DNA of 64,000 nt, taken from positions 286,631 to 350,630 of the forward strand of contig CAJQMR010000003.1 of assembly GCA_905479495.1 (NCBI GenBank), read 5' to 3'. Origin of the DNA: an uncultured Anaerolineae bacterium. GTDB taxonomy: Bacteria; Chloroflexota; Anaerolineae; Promineifilales; Promineifilaceae. The notes beneath the pieces are model-generated. The model searched no databases, was not told the origin of the DNA, and saw only the letters and a list, made by a program, of their open reading frames with translations. This document shows, piece after piece, positions 41,566 through 51,306 of the stretch. The position numbers and the translations under genes are program-made. Position 1 is the first letter of the stretch, and every line of letters begins with the position of its first letter.

Positions 41566-42561
41566 TTACACTTCAATGTCCACAATTTTGCTAATAGCAT
41601 ACGCACCAGCGCCAATCATAATGCCGCTAAAGGCCAAAACAATCCAACCACAAGGAATGATCTGCGGAAGTATCCACGGGTCTTCTTTCACCCACAACTC
41701 TGACACATATTCAGGATTAATCAAATACAGGATAAACCCCAGAACAACAGGGAGCAAACTAATAATCCAACCAGAAACGCGCCCTTGAGCGGTTAATGTA
41801 CGAATTTCACCCTTAATTCGCACTCGTTCACGAATCGTATAGCTGATGGTATCCAAGACTTCAGCCAAATTACCACCTACTTCACGTTGAATATTAACGG
41901 CCGTAATCACCAAATCTAAATCTTCGCTGGGCACTCGCCGATACATATTCGCCAACGCTTGCTCTACACTCAACCCCAATCGCACTTCCTGAACAACCCG
42001 CTCAAATTCTGCCGAAACTGGTGGCGGAAGTTCTGTAGCGATAGCTTCCATTGATTGCAAAACACTATACCCAGAGCGTAGCGCATTCACCCATAAATTT
42101 AACGTATCGCTCAACTGCGCATCAAAGGTCTCCATACGCTTCTTGGCCATTGTGCGGACGTAAAAGCGAGGGATCCTAAGCCCAATAAAACCAGCAAGAA
42201 TCGCAATAACTATTGAATTTTGCTGTGGCAAAAAATACCCAACAATCCCGACGCCCAAACCACAAATAATGACAAGCGTTACATATTCACTAACGCGCAG
42301 CTTGGCATCTGCCCTAGAAATACGCTCACGAATCGGCTCAAAGAAATTGCGCCCCGATAAAGCTTTATCCAATCGGTCTGCAACATCAGGGCCATCGTCA
42401 TCAATAACAGTTTCTGGCAAATCAACAACCGTTGCTGAACCAACAAACTGCTCTAATCGCTCATCAACGGCACTTTGGTTGCCGGTAACGACAATTGCGA
42501 TTCCTGCACCAAGCATCAACAAAATAGCAAAGGCACCTGCAATGATAATTAATGGAGACAT
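41566..42561 (-). CDS. tadB: Tad pilus platform protein TadB
   Basis: 331 residues from the ATG at 42561 with AGGAG eight bases upstream; a GTG two codons earlier is less likely. N-terminal helix (LIIIAGAFAILLMLGAGIAIV), then cytoplasmic T2SSF domain with SDTLNLWVNALRSGYSVLQSM and NIQREVGGNLAEVLDTIS. The C-terminal helices are WIISLLPVVLGFILYLINP and IVLAFSGIMIGAGAYA. TadB and TadC together form the pilus platform. The gene lies 36 bases after tadA and is surely in one transcript with it. Confidence 0.92.
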   Translation of the reverse strand: MSPLIIIAGAFAILLMLGAGIAIVVTGNQSAVDERLEQFVGSATVVDLPETVIDDDGPDVADRLDKALSGRNFFEPIRERISRADAKLRVSEYVTLVIICGLGVGIVGYFLPQQNSIVIAILAGFIGLRIPRFYVRTMAKKRMETFDAQLSDTLNLWVNALRSGYSVLQSMEAIATELPPPVSAEFERVVQEVRLGLSVEQALANMYRRVPSEDLDLVITAVNIQREVGGNLAEVLDTISYTIRERVRIKGEIRTLTAQGRVSGWIISLLPVVLGFILYLINPEYVSELWVKEDPWILPQIIPCGWIVLAFSGIMIGAGAYAISKIVDIEV

Positions 42562-42597
42562 AAGCACGCTCCTAAAGCATTACGCCAAGAAATAAGG

Positions 42598-43974
42598 CTA
42601 ACGGCGGCGACTGCCAATACCAAAGATAGAAGGTGGCAACATGATGCCAGATTCCTGAATCTTCCACATAAATTTCGGCCGTAAACCTGTCGGACGCAAA
42701 CGCCCAATTACTTTACCATTCTCAATATTTGTTTGCTCAAAGCGGAAGATTTCCGATGTTGTAATAACATCACCTTCCATACCCTGAATCTCAGCAATAG
42801 AGGTAACTTTACGAGACCCATCACGCATACGATCCTGATGCACAACCAGGTGAATAGCAGCCGCAATCTGCTCTCGAATAGCCCGGTGAGGTAAGTCCAT
42901 ACCGGCCATCAAAACCATTGTCTCTAAACGCGACAACATATCTCGCGGACTGTTCGCATGGCCCGTTGCCAGGCTACCATCATGACCCGTATTCATGGCC
43001 TGCAACATGTCCAAGGCTTCCCCACCACGCACCTCTCCTACAATAATGCGGTCAGGGCGCATACGCAGTGAGTTAATTACCAAATCCTGAATCGTCACAG
43101 CTCCACGCCCTTCAACGTTGGCATTGCGTGACTCCAATGTCACCACATGGTCCTGGCGTAGCTGCAATTCCGCCGCGTTTTCGATGGTTACAATTCGCTC
43201 TTCATCTGGAATAAATCCAGACAAAATGTTCAGCAATGTCGTTTTGCCAGAACCAGTACCACCAGAAATCATCACATTAAGTTTGGAAATAACACACGCT
43301 TTCAAGAACTCAACTGCTTCAACGGTAATACTGCCAAATTCAATAATGTTTTCCACCGTAAATGGAATCTTGGAGAAAATACGGATCGTAAGTGAAGCCC
43401 CATTAAGCGAAATAGGTGGAATTACTGCATTGACACGGGAGCCATCAGGCAAACGCGCATCAACCATTGGTGAACCTTCGTCAATACGCCGCCCTAAAGG
43501 AGCCACAATTCGGTCAATAATACGGAGCAAATGGTCATTGTCTTCAAAGGTTACATTGACACGTTGAATTTTCCCGCCACGTTCAATGTAAACGTTTTTA
43601 GGACCATTTACCATGATTTCTGTAACGCCGTCCATATGTAAAAACTGCTCAAGTGGACCAAATCCTAAAATTTCTGCCACAATTGCTTCAAACAAACGAC
43701 GTTTCTCATTCCGTGTTAAAACGATGCTCTCTTCAGCCAGCATGGATTCGAACATCTCTTGAATGGTCATCCGAACTTCGGCCGTTTGGGTAATATCCAT
43801 ACCAGGGTCAAGTTCGGCAATTAATCGCTGCTGAATACGGTTTTTTAAATCCACATAGGCATCACGAGAACCAACTGCCGGAGAAGCTCGTTTGACTCTA
43901 AGCTCCTGTAGTTTTGAGGGTTCTGCTTGAGTTGTCGAGTCTTGGTTTCTCTCAATGCGTTTTAAAAGAGACAC
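42598..43974 (-). CDS. tadA: Tad pilus assembly ATPase TadA/CpaF
   Basis: 458 residues from a GTG with GGAGG six bases upstream. It is a type II/IV secretion ATPase of the CpaF group: an N-terminal coil and domain, Walker [10 protein letters not shown] at 238-246, a [20 protein letters not shown] stretch that holds the Asp-box region, Walker B with [20 protein letters not shown], and a His-box in [17 protein letters not shown]. It hydrolyses ATP at the cytoplasmic face to extrude or retract Flp pili. It follows tadZ by two bases, and tadB follows directly. Confidence 0.96.
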   Translation of the reverse strand: MSLLKRIERNQDSTTQAEPSKLQELRVKRASPAVGSRDAYVDLKNRIQQRLIAELDPGMDITQTAEVRMTIQEMFESMLAEESIVLTRNEKRRLFEAIVAEILGFGPLEQFLHMDGVTEIMVNGPKNVYIERGGKIQRVNVTFEDNDHLLRIIDRIVAPLGRRIDEGSPMVDARLPDGSRVNAVIPPISLNGASLTIRIFSKIPFTVENIIEFGSITVEAVEFLKACVISKLNVMISGGTGSGKTTLLNILSGFIPDEERIVTIENAAELQLRQDHVVTLESRNANVEGRGAVTIQDLVINSLRMRPDRIIVGEVRGGEALDMLQAMNTGHDGSLATGHANSPRDMLSRLETMVLMAGMDLPHRAIREQIAAAIHLVVHQDRMRDGSRKVTSIAEIQGMEGDVITTSEIFRFEQTNIENGKVIGRLRPTGLRPKFMWKIQESGIMLPPSIFGIGSRRR

Positions 43975-43976
43975 AA

Positions 43977-45266
43977 TTAACCTCCAGCCTTTTCACGACG
44001 GCTAAAAAACCGACCAAATAACCCACTCGGCTTTTCCGCTTCAGCTTTATTGTTACTGACGGGTGCTTTGCCATCCATCAATTCTTTAGCAATTTGATCT
44101 GCTATTTTTATGATGGCCAAACTGATATTTTTCTTCTGATGTTCACCCATAACTATAGGTACACCCTGGTTCGCAGCATCGGTTACAGTTATTTCATCGT
44201 CTGGAATGGTGCCATAAATGGGGCGTTTTAGCGCTTTCCCTACGTCATGAACAGAGATACCCTTGCCTTGTTTACTCTTAGCTCGATTTACAACTAACCA
44301 TACCTTTTGTGTTTCGTATTCTAAAATCTCTGCCAGATCAAAGAATCGACTGACATTCTTCAAGCTAGACAAATTTTGTTGAGCAAGCAACACAATACGG
44401 TCCGAAAAATCTAACACAGCTAATGTTTTCTCGCTCAAATACGTTGTTGTGTCCACGATAATAAAATCATATGATTCTTTCAAGGCTCCAAGCAGTTGTT
44501 TAATGCTTTCTTCAGTAACCAGGTCTGCTTGTTCCGGTTTGGGAGGAGCTAGTAAAACATTTAAGTTGCTGCGATGCATTTGGGAAATGCTGCTGATCAA
44601 ATCCTGGTCAAGTTCATTACCTCGATCACTTAGATCGGCAATGCTTGTTACAGCCTTCATATTCAGCATCACCGAAACGTCACCAAACTGCAAGCTGCCA
44701 TCAACCAGAATAGTTCTTCGTCCTCTTCGTGACAAAGCCACAGCTAAATTGATGGCAACCGTTGTACAGCCCGCTCCTCCTTTAGGACTATAGATGGCTA
44801 TCACATTGCCTTCTGGCAAGGTCATTGGTTCTGCGGGGGTGTCACCAACGCTCTGTCGGGTTTGGCGCGCCGGTGGCGTATTTATTGCAGGGCGCTTGTC
44901 ATGTACTCTACGGATTGCTGCAACTAATTCATCGCCACCAAACGGTTTTGTCAAAAAATCGCGCGCCCCAGCCATCATTGCACGGCGCAGGTAGTTGGGG
45001 TCGCTTTGCACAGACATAATAATAATTTGGACCGATGGTACAGATTCTGTAATCTGCTGGCTGGCACCAATGCCGTCAATACCCGGCATATTAATGTCCA
45101 TCAAGATTATGTCTGGCTGGTGTTCTTTGGCCATTTGGACAGCTTCTTCACCTGTGCCAGCTTGGCCAATTACTTCTATATCCGATTCAAACTGAAGAAG
45201 TTTTCGGACATTTTCCCTTGTTTCTGGGAGATCATCTACAATCAGTACTCGAATGTTTCCTGCCAT
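43977..45266 (-). CDS. tadZ: TadZ/CpaE-like pilus-localisation ATPase with receiver domain
   Basis: 429 residues. Residues 1-125 form a genuine receiver domain with phospho-acceptor Asp57 (IILMDINMPGIDG), Asp11-Asp12 and Lys107 (FLTKPFGG). After a linker, a MinD/ParA-type ATPase domain begins near 153 with the deviant Walker A YSPKGGAGCTTVAINLA (161-169), VDGSLQFGDVSVML and DFIIVDTTTYLSE. TadZ normally has a pseudo-receiver domain and targets the Tad machine to the pole. Here the receiver keeps the acidic residues, so phosphorylation control is possible. This is the first gene of tadZABC and is preceded by a 326-base AT-rich gap. Confidence 0.9.
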   Translation of the reverse strand: MAGNIRVLIVDDLPETRENVRKLLQFESDIEVIGQAGTGEEAVQMAKEHQPDIILMDINMPGIDGIGASQQITESVPSVQIIIMSVQSDPNYLRRAMMAGARDFLTKPFGGDELVAAIRRVHDKRPAINTPPARQTRQSVGDTPAEPMTLPEGNVIAIYSPKGGAGCTTVAINLAVALSRRGRRTILVDGSLQFGDVSVMLNMKAVTSIADLSDRGNELDQDLISSISQMHRSNLNVLLAPPKPEQADLVTEESIKQLLGALKESYDFIIVDTTTYLSEKTLAVLDFSDRIVLLAQQNLSSLKNVSRFFDLAEILEYETQKVWLVVNRAKSKQGKGISVHDVGKALKRPIYGTIPDDEITVTDAANQGVPIVMGEHQKKNISLAIIKIADQIAKELMDGKAPVSNNKAEAEKPSGLFGRFFSRREKAGG

Positions 45267-45592
45267 TATTTATCCAAAGAGTTTTTAAATTACACTATTA
45301 TGAACTGTATACAATTCACAGTTTATTATATTATTCTTTTTCTCCAAAGAAATTTTCATTAATGAGAAGTTGAGGAATAACATGACTCTATATATACATA
45401 ATATTATGCCCTAAAGTAGGAATTTAGACCATCATACTATGATCCATAACAATGTCAATAGGGGAAGTAGACCTATAGAATGCAAGAAACAACCAAGAAC
45501 AATATAAAAAAATCGAGCCCTATCAGGATGATAGGGCTCAGGTCTCAAAAAAACAAACAACGAATATGTCTTAAAATGAATATTGCCAATTA
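45267..45592. other. Intergenic gap between flp and tadZ
   Basis: This 326-base region is AT-rich and holds the flp terminator at 45506-45539. The rest probably contains the tadZ promoter on the minus strand (a TAATATTATG box near 45400 is a weak candidate). I see no reading frame or RNA gene in it. Confidence 0.5.
45506..45539 (-). terminator. Strong terminator of the Flp pilin gene
   Basis: An 11-bp perfect stem, GAGCCCTATCA (45515-45525) and TGATAGGGCTC (45529-45539), around a 3-base loop is followed on the minus strand by seven T. It lies 54 bases after the pilin stop and would leave the abundant pilin message separate from tadZ. Confidence 0.9.
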
Positions 45593-45745
45593 TTAGGCAC
45601 TGAGACCATTAACGATGCGGCTAAAAACATTACCAATTTGCGGACCGAGCAGAGTCAGAATAGCAATTACAACAACAGCCACGAGGACCAATACCAATGC
45701 ATATTCTACCAAGCCCTGACCATCTTCACGGTGTAAAAATAACAT
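45593..45745 (-). CDS. flp: Flp/Fap-type major pilin (50 residues)
   Basis: A gene too short for routine ORF tracks. It encodes 50 residues: a nine-residue leader ending in Gly9 (MLFLHREDG), then the Flp motif QGLVEYALVL with Glu14 and Tyr15, a hydrophobic helix to about residue 36 and a short tail (FSRIVNGLSA). AAGGAGG lies nine bases before the ATG. Prepilin peptidase would cut after Gly9. It lies upstream of the tadZABC operon on the same strand and has its own strong terminator, as expected for a highly expressed pilin. The helix is nearly the same as in the longer pilin at 465-869. Confidence 0.92.
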   Translation of the reverse strand: MLFLHREDGQGLVEYALVLVLVAVVVIAILTLLGPQIGNVFSRIVNGLSA

Positions 45746-46100
45746 CTGTGCAAACCTCCTTATCAAGTTTACAGATTCAAATCACAAATTGTGCTACAAA
45801 TTTATGCTTGTTAGCTTAATGTTTTCCAGTAATTATCACAATAGGATTGTGGTACTTTATTTTGTTTCGGTGTTTGCTTCTTTGCTATGATTTACTGGCG
45901 AATTACTTCTAAAGTAGTCCTAGTACCTTACAGTATGCATTACTCGCTTGGGATTTACCGTTTTTAATTCCCGGTTATGATAAACGGCCGTATCCCATAC
46001 ATGCGTTCCCTAGCCGCATTCTTTGTTTAATGCTTCCTGCAGGGTACCAATTATTCTTTTTCACTGTCAAGTTCAAAGTGGCAGAGATGCTTATTTTTCT
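45746..46100. other. Intergenic gap upstream of the flp pilin
   Basis: 355 bases between the histidine kinase stop and the pilin ribosome site. It should contain the flp promoter on the minus strand, but I cannot pick a convincing -35/-10 pair. One ACGGCCGT palindrome is near 45985. No reading frame, RNA gene or inverted repeat of note was seen. Confidence 0.45.
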
Positions 46101-47168
46101 TTAGTTACTGGCTTCATCAGCTATGGGGATGGAAAACTCAACGCGGGTGCCCTGGCCGATATTGCTATGGATATTTAATTCACCACCAAGCATTTCGGTT
46201 CTTTCTCTCAACGTAGCCAGGCCAATCGTTTTGTTGTTTCCATTAAGGGTATCATCGACGTTGAAGCCGCTACCGTTATCCTCGACAACGGCCGTTACTT
46301 GCTCTTGCCCCATATCTAACTGTATTTGTATTTGGGTTGCCTGAGCATGACTCATTGCATTTTGCAAAAGTTCCTGCACATTGCGAAAGACAGTGACCTC
46401 AATATGACTCTCTAACCGACGTTCCACACCGGTTACCGTAATGGGTACGGGAACCCCATTCTTTTCTTGAAACGATTCAGCATAACGGCGCAGTGTAGGG
46501 ATGACACCTAAATCGTCCAACATCATAGGGCGCAAGTCGAAGATGAAATCCTTGACATTGCTAAAGGTGGTACCCGCTGAACTTTTGAGTGCATTAAGCT
46601 CAGTTCGGGCACGATCTGGATTCACATCAAAAAAACGCTGGCAAATTTCAGCCTGTAAAATAAAGTTGCTAATAGAAGAAGCAACGCTGTCGTGCATTTT
46701 ACGCACCAGTCCCTGCCGTACCGCCTCTTCCGTTTGAATCACGCGAATCACGTTTGGCTGGTCAACACTGCGACGACGCCCACCAGACGCAGGCAGCGGA
46801 TTTGAACCATCCATTAGCTCAATCATTTTTCGTTGAAATTCAGCCAGTCGCTCCAAATTGCGTTGATCGCTTTGCAGCTTTTCTAGTTGGCCCCGCATGG
46901 TAAACAGACGCTGCTGCACGTCGTTTAGTGCTTCGTACGCTTCTTTAATGTCTTCGCGCGGCAGCGTCTCAAAGTTTGTCTGTAGCTGGCGCGTATAGCT
47001 GGTAACCTGGGAGTTACGCTGGGCCAAACGCTCAACTTCAGCGGCACTTTGTTTAATTAGAATGTCAATCTCTTTAAGATCTCTTTGGGTCTGTTCGTAA
47101 TCGTTGTGCGTTTCTTCCAAAAAAGATGCTAGTGAAAAGTCATTGTCCATTCCAGCTGTGTCTACCAT
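46101..47168 (-). CDS. Soluble HisKA_3 sensor histidine kinase (DegS-like)
   Basis: 355 residues without a membrane segment. Residues 20-118 form a long coiled coil (EQTQRDLKEIDILIKQSAAE onward). HisKA_3 follows, with phospho-acceptor His159 in RKMHDSVASSISNFILQ. The HATPase_c domain is complete (LLQNAMSHAQAT, VEDNGSGFNVDD, TIGLATLRERTEMLGG). The coil-HisKA_3 layout resembles DegS, a cytoplasmic kinase. It is 25 bases after the LuxR-type response regulator gene, forming a clear pair. Because they lie just before flp and tadZABC on the same strand, control of pilus expression is likely but inferred. Confidence 0.93.
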   Translation of the reverse strand: MVDTAGMDNDFSLASFLEETHNDYEQTQRDLKEIDILIKQSAAEVERLAQRNSQVTSYTRQLQTNFETLPREDIKEAYEALNDVQQRLFTMRGQLEKLQSDQRNLERLAEFQRKMIELMDGSNPLPASGGRRRSVDQPNVIRVIQTEEAVRQGLVRKMHDSVASSISNFILQAEICQRFFDVNPDRARTELNALKSSAGTTFSNVKDFIFDLRPMMLDDLGVIPTLRRYAESFQEKNGVPVPITVTGVERRLESHIEVTVFRNVQELLQNAMSHAQATQIQIQLDMGQEQVTAVVEDNGSGFNVDDTLNGNNKTIGLATLRERTEMLGGELNIHSNIGQGTRVEFSIPIADEASN

Positions 47169-47193
47169 GAAATACTTTCCTTAGGATGTTGAG

Positions 47194-47886
47194 TTAGCGA
47201 GAACCCTCCAAACGAACCCAACCATGCCGCAGCGCATAAACGGCCGCTTGCGTGCGATCGTCCACTCGCAGTTTGCGCAAAATGGCGGTCATGTGGTTTT
47301 TAACAGTTTGATGACTGATCCCTAGTTTATACGCAATTTCTTTATTGCTCAAGCCCCGCGTTACATGCTCCAAAATTTCCATTTCACGCGGAGAAAGCGG
47401 TACGAACAAATCTTCTGAATCACTGATCAACGGACCGCTAAAACGGCCGATTCGCTGCTCAACCCAAATCATTAACTCATCGTACGTCATTGTCTTTTCT
47501 TCGACGTAATAATTACCTTCGCGCACGGTATGAATGATATTGATCAACGCTTCGGGCGTAATATCCTTGGGGCAGTAAGCTGACGCACCGGCACGGATGG
47601 CATGAAAAACCTGTTCTGCATCATCATAACCGGTGATCATAATGACCTTCACATCGGGCAGCTGTGCCTTGATTTTGCGAGTTACCTGCAACCCATTAAT
47701 GGTTGGAAGGTTAATATCCATCAAGATAACTTCTGGGTTTACTTCGTAAGCCATCTCAATGGCAACCTCACCATCTGCCGCTTCACCAACTACCTTCATA
47801 CGGGAATCGGTTTCCAGAACGTCACGTAGACCCTGGCGGAAAACGGGATGATCGTCAACAATAAGTAATTCGGTTTGTTCTGTCAC
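47194..47886 (-). CDS. NarL/LuxR-family response regulator
   Basis: 230 residues from a GTG with GAGGT about nine bases upstream. The receiver domain has Asp57 (ILMDINLPTING), Asp11-Asp12 and the Thr/Lys positions (MITGYDD, YCPKDITPEA). The LuxR HTH follows at about 168-222 (LSPREMEILEHVTRGLSNKE, IAYKLGISHQTVKNHM). It is partner to the downstream histidine kinase. Likely target: the Flp/Tad genes that follow on the same strand (inference). Confidence 0.95.
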   Translation of the reverse strand: MTEQTELLIVDDHPVFRQGLRDVLETDSRMKVVGEAADGEVAIEMAYEVNPEVILMDINLPTINGLQVTRKIKAQLPDVKVIMITGYDDAEQVFHAIRAGASAYCPKDITPEALINIIHTVREGNYYVEEKTMTYDELMIWVEQRIGRFSGPLISDSEDLFVPLSPREMEILEHVTRGLSNKEIAYKLGISHQTVKNHMTAILRKLRVDDRTQAAVYALRHGWVRLEGSR

Positions 47887-48141
47887 AATTTTTTACCTCG
47901 CTCTGTATTTTTTTATACCTGCGAACAATCTTTAATTTGTGCAAAAGTGGTTCTCCCACTTTTGCAAATGCACCAAAGATGCATTGTGAATCAATTTACC
48001 TTTTCAGGCTTAAATAAGCAGCCAGTCTTCAATTTATCTTCAAAAAGTATTGATCATTAATAGCTAGACGGATGGTGAATGTTTGTTGAAAATACAGGAG
48101 CAAATTCAGTATAACAGGTTTCAATGAAAACGGTACCAGGA
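47887..48141. other. Gap with GTGCAAAAGTGG hairpin
   Basis: 255 bases upstream of the response regulator. GCAAAAGTGG (47941-47950) and CCCACTTTTGC form a tight hairpin around TTCT in the leader of the regulator gene. Its arm resembles hairpin 2 of the two-hairpin element, with GC replacing GT. The rest shows no clear gene. Confidence 0.5.
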
Positions 48142-49683
48142 CTACGGTACTGTTAACTCATAAACCGTCATATTATTTAGCCCCTGTTCTCTGGTAATTG
48201 CAAAATCTGTGGTAAAGCGCAGCAAAGTAGATGGATGATTTGCAATTTGGGCATAAGGCCATCCTGGTGCCGTTACCAGATATTGTGCTCGGCTGCCTAA
48301 GATATAATTGGCTAAAGCAGTTTCATTGTTTAGCAGCGGAATGACTTCAGGTGAAATAAGACCAGCCAGATCCAACAACGGCCGTTCTGCAAAATATCCA
48401 ATCGCACCAATATCATGTGAGGCAATTAAGGTACCGGACGGAGTGTTGCTTGCCAACCACTCCGCCACGGTAACCATTTCCCCTTCAACGATGGCTACAT
48501 CTGTGGCAAAAGCAAAAGCCCCTTGCAACAGGAAAAACAGCATAATGAATGTAAAAGACAGGCGCGCTACCTGTTGTCCTAGCCACAAGGTACGGGTACT
48601 TTCTGACGAACTATATAACAGTACTAGGACCCATCCAGACAATCCATACAACACCCAAACGGGCATAATGGGCATGAGGTAACGGCCGTGTTGAAACGTT
48701 ACCGGCAAGCGCCAGGCATAAATAAAAACATGCCCACCAGCCCAGAACAACGGTAGCAAATAAAGCAACCGCCGCTGCACCCAATCCGCTTTAATCGCTC
48801 GCCAGGCGGCTATAATTAAGCCTGGCAGCAACAACAAATGCGGGCTGCTAATTCCTCGCCAGCCGGAAGCTGGACCACCCAAACTTAAATAAAGCAGTTG
48901 GCTAAACCTAATGACGAATGGCTGGGCCAGCACAGCCGCATACTCCACCTGCTTGGCATACAAGGTGTTGGGCCAGATAGTGCCGCTGGTGTAATAGTTG
49001 AACAAAAAATAAGGGAGTAGAGGAAGAACGGCCGTTCCCAGCAAAACCCCACCACGCCGCAACCGATCTATGCTGCTGGCAGGTACCAACAAAATCCCTA
49101 CCACAATAAGCAGCAAAAGCCCCAGCCCATCTGGCCGAATAAGGATGAGCAGGCCCGCAAAAAAGCCCAGCCGAGCCACATCTCGCAGTGCGACCTCACC
49201 CTTGTTTATCATTTCTGCGTACCAGGCAGCTAACTGGAAACCCATCGCCGCAAAAAAGAGCGTCTCCATACCGCTGGCTGCGGCCCAAAGCAACGGCCAG
49301 GTAAGCACCAGCACAATGCCCGCCAGCCAGTCGCGGTCCGCTTGCGCAGGCCAAAGCGCTCGCCACAGTCGCATCCCGCTCCACCCCAGCCAGACCAAAC
49401 TCAAACCACCCAGCAGGTAAGCCCAAAACAAGTACGGTAGCCCCAACAAGTAACCCAAAGCCAGCAGTAATGTCCAGAGGGGTGCTGTTGAGCCTGCACT
49501 GCTGACGCCGGGAGTAAATTCAAGACGGCCGTACCGCGCCAAGTTCCGCGCATAAGTTTGATGAATCCAGGCGTCGTCCAAAGGGAAACCCAACCCATTC
49601 TGGCCGGTGATGCCCAAAAAGAGCGCCAGGCCAAGCCCCGCCACAAGAACTACCCACAACCGTCGATTGCGTAACAAATTCAT
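48142..49683 (-). CDS. GT-C family membrane glycosyltransferase-like protein
   Basis: 513 residues with about 11-12 membrane helices. The first loop has the acidic motif LGFPLDDAWIHQTYARNLA, the GT-C Asp-Asp position, followed by GVSSAGSTAPLWTLLL. A soluble C-terminal domain of about 120 residues (MVTVAEWLASNTPSGTLIAS) ends it. The order resembles protein mannosyltransferase/ArnT-like enzymes. It lies three bases after the previous gene and is the last gene of the minus-strand glycosylation run. Acceptor and sugar are unknown. Confidence 0.78.
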   Translation of the reverse strand: MNLLRNRRLWVVLVAGLGLALFLGITGQNGLGFPLDDAWIHQTYARNLARYGRLEFTPGVSSAGSTAPLWTLLLALGYLLGLPYLFWAYLLGGLSLVWLGWSGMRLWRALWPAQADRDWLAGIVLVLTWPLLWAAASGMETLFFAAMGFQLAAWYAEMINKGEVALRDVARLGFFAGLLILIRPDGLGLLLLIVVGILLVPASSIDRLRRGGVLLGTAVLPLLPYFLFNYYTSGTIWPNTLYAKQVEYAAVLAQPFVIRFSQLLYLSLGGPASGWRGISSPHLLLLPGLIIAAWRAIKADWVQRRLLYLLPLFWAGGHVFIYAWRLPVTFQHGRYLMPIMPVWVLYGLSGWVLVLLYSSSESTRTLWLGQQVARLSFTFIMLFFLLQGAFAFATDVAIVEGEMVTVAEWLASNTPSGTLIASHDIGAIGYFAERPLLDLAGLISPEVIPLLNNETALANYILGSRAQYLVTAPGWPYAQIANHPSTLLRFTTDFAITREQGLNNMTVYELTVP

Positions 49684-49686
49684 CTT

Positions 49687-51306
49687 TTATTCCGTCCGTC
49701 TATAGATTAACTGCTCATCAAACTGTGCGGTCAGCTCATAATCGGCAGCCAACTCAGCCATAAACCAACCCGGAGGCGCAGGTTCCCGCTTTTGATCGAT
49801 GATGATGAGACGGGTTTCCGGGGTAAAAATCCGCTGGGGTGGTCCCGACGCACCTATATCAATCGGCCAAATCATATCAATGGGTGGCTGTCGCTGCGCC
49901 AAATAATACAGTTGAACGTCTTCTGACCAATAATAAACGCGCTCCTCTGATTCTATTTGCTCTGCCATTAACTCTGCCAAATTGTTCACACGCGTCAGGC
50001 GCGGACCAAAACTTGGCCAACCCAACTCCACAAATGCCTTCAGGGAGCTATCTCCAATTTTATAACGCAGGTATTGTTGCCAATATTGTCCATTTTCCCA
50101 GGCGCTGATCCCTAAAGAGATGATTAAAAGTGTGCTGAATACGGCCGTTGCCCAAACCCCCTTATTCGCAGCCAACAAATCCTGATGCAACTTGCGCAAA
50201 AAGTACGCCGCCAAAATGGCCAGCGGCGGCACGATGAGCAAATAATAATGGGCAAACAGCTCCAGATTGATGCCCGCCTCCACAAAAGAGAGCAAGAACC
50301 AGAGCAGCAGCCATAGCAGCGGCGATTGGCGCACTGTTTTGCGCCGCGCCACCAATAATCCGGCAGCCAGAGCAAACATGAGCAAGGCCGCATTGTTTAC
50401 GCCCAGGCCAAACAGCGGCAGCAGTGGATACAGCAGCCAGCGCCCGGCACTGTTCGCCACCTCCGCTGTCAGCGCATTGTCGGCCCCATAAGATTGCCCC
50501 AGCGTAAAAACCAACAGCAGCCGATCCAGCAGCCCCTGGCTGGCAAAATAGAGCAGCACGGGCAGCAACCCAGCCACAAATCCCAGCACCAGCCACCCAC
50601 CACGCGGCCACAACGTTCGCCAAAAACCCATTTCCTGCCGCTGGCGCAAGCCAGTGATGAACAACGCCAATCCCGCCAGGGCCAGCGGTGACAAAAAGAC
50701 GGGCTTGTACAAAAAAGCAATTGCGGCCAACAAACCTACGCCCACAAACTGCCAGGACGGTTTCTGCCGCTTCAGCAGAAAAACCAGCAGCCAAACGGCC
50801 GTAATTCGCCACAAATTAGCAAACAACTCCGTTTCGGCCGTTTGACCCCACAATTGCAAATGGGCGCTAAGAATAGCATAGAAGATTGCGGCGAGTACGG
50901 CCGTTCCCCAATCCTCCGTCAATTCAAAAGCCAGGCGATATAAAAAGTAGACCGTAGGTATCGTCCACAGCAGCAGGAAAAACTGGATGGCCCAGGCGCT
51001 GTCGCCAAAGAGGGCCATTGCCGTGGCGTAGGTGTAGTAAATGGCAGGTAGATGATGGCCCGTGTGGTGTGTGCTGTACAACGGTTCGCCCGCCAAAATG
51101 AGCCGGGCATGGTACGCCCGCGCCCCACCGTCATTGTCGATGGGCATCTCCAGGGCGGGTAAGCGCAGCAAAATGGCAATGAGAAAGACGACCAGCAGCC
51201 ACGGCCATTGCTTTTTTAGGAGATTGGAGATTGGAGATTGGGAATTGCCTACTCTCCAATCTCCAATCTCCAATCTCCCCATCTCCAAACGCTTGTTCCC
51301 GCTCAT
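49687..51306 (-). CDS. GT39-type membrane glycosyltransferase with a repeat-derived N-terminus
   Basis: 539 residues, with about 12 membrane helices. The acidic loop motif is PIDNDGGARAYHARLI. The start overlaps the previous stop by four bases, so translation is coupled, yet the first 30 residues (RLEMGRLEIGDWRVGNSQSP) are encoded by a GGAGATTGG-type inverted repeat and are not part of the fold; the first helix begins at WPWLLVVFLIAILLRLPAL. The C-terminal soluble domain (LMAEQIESEERVYYWSEDVQ) is typical for the group. It is probably a transferase using polyprenyl-phosphate sugars. Function by family only. Confidence 0.78.
   Translation of the reverse strand: MSGNKRLEMGRLEIGDWRVGNSQSPISNLLKKQWPWLLVVFLIAILLRLPALEMPIDNDGGARAYHARLILAGEPLYSTHHTGHHLPAIYYTYATAMALFGDSAWAIQFFLLLWTIPTVYFLYRLAFELTEDWGTAVLAAIFYAILSAHLQLWGQTAETELFANLWRITAVWLLVFLLKRQKPSWQFVGVGLLAAIAFLYKPVFLSPLALAGLALFITGLRQRQEMGFWRTLWPRGGWLVLGFVAGLLPVLLYFASQGLLDRLLLVFTLGQSYGADNALTAEVANSAGRWLLYPLLPLFGLGVNNAALLMFALAAGLLVARRKTVRQSPLLWLLLWFLLSFVEAGINLELFAHYYLLIVPPLAILAAYFLRKLHQDLLAANKGVWATAVFSTLLIISLGISAWENGQYWQQYLRYKIGDSSLKAFVELGWPSFGPRLTRVNNLAELMAEQIESEERVYYWSEDVQLYYLAQRQPPIDMIWPIDIGASGPPQRIFTPETRLIIIDQKREPAPPGWFMAELAADYELTAQFDEQLIYRRTE
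51215..51290. repeat. GGAGATTGG-type inverted repeat inside a coding region
   Basis: AGATTGGAGATTGGAGATTG on the left and CTCCAATCTCCAATCTCC on the right form a long imperfect hairpin inside the 5' end of the GT39 gene. It is translated as an LEIGDWRVGNSQSP-like peptide. Same family as the repeats near 11.64, 31.71 and 52.19 kb. Confidence 0.82.
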
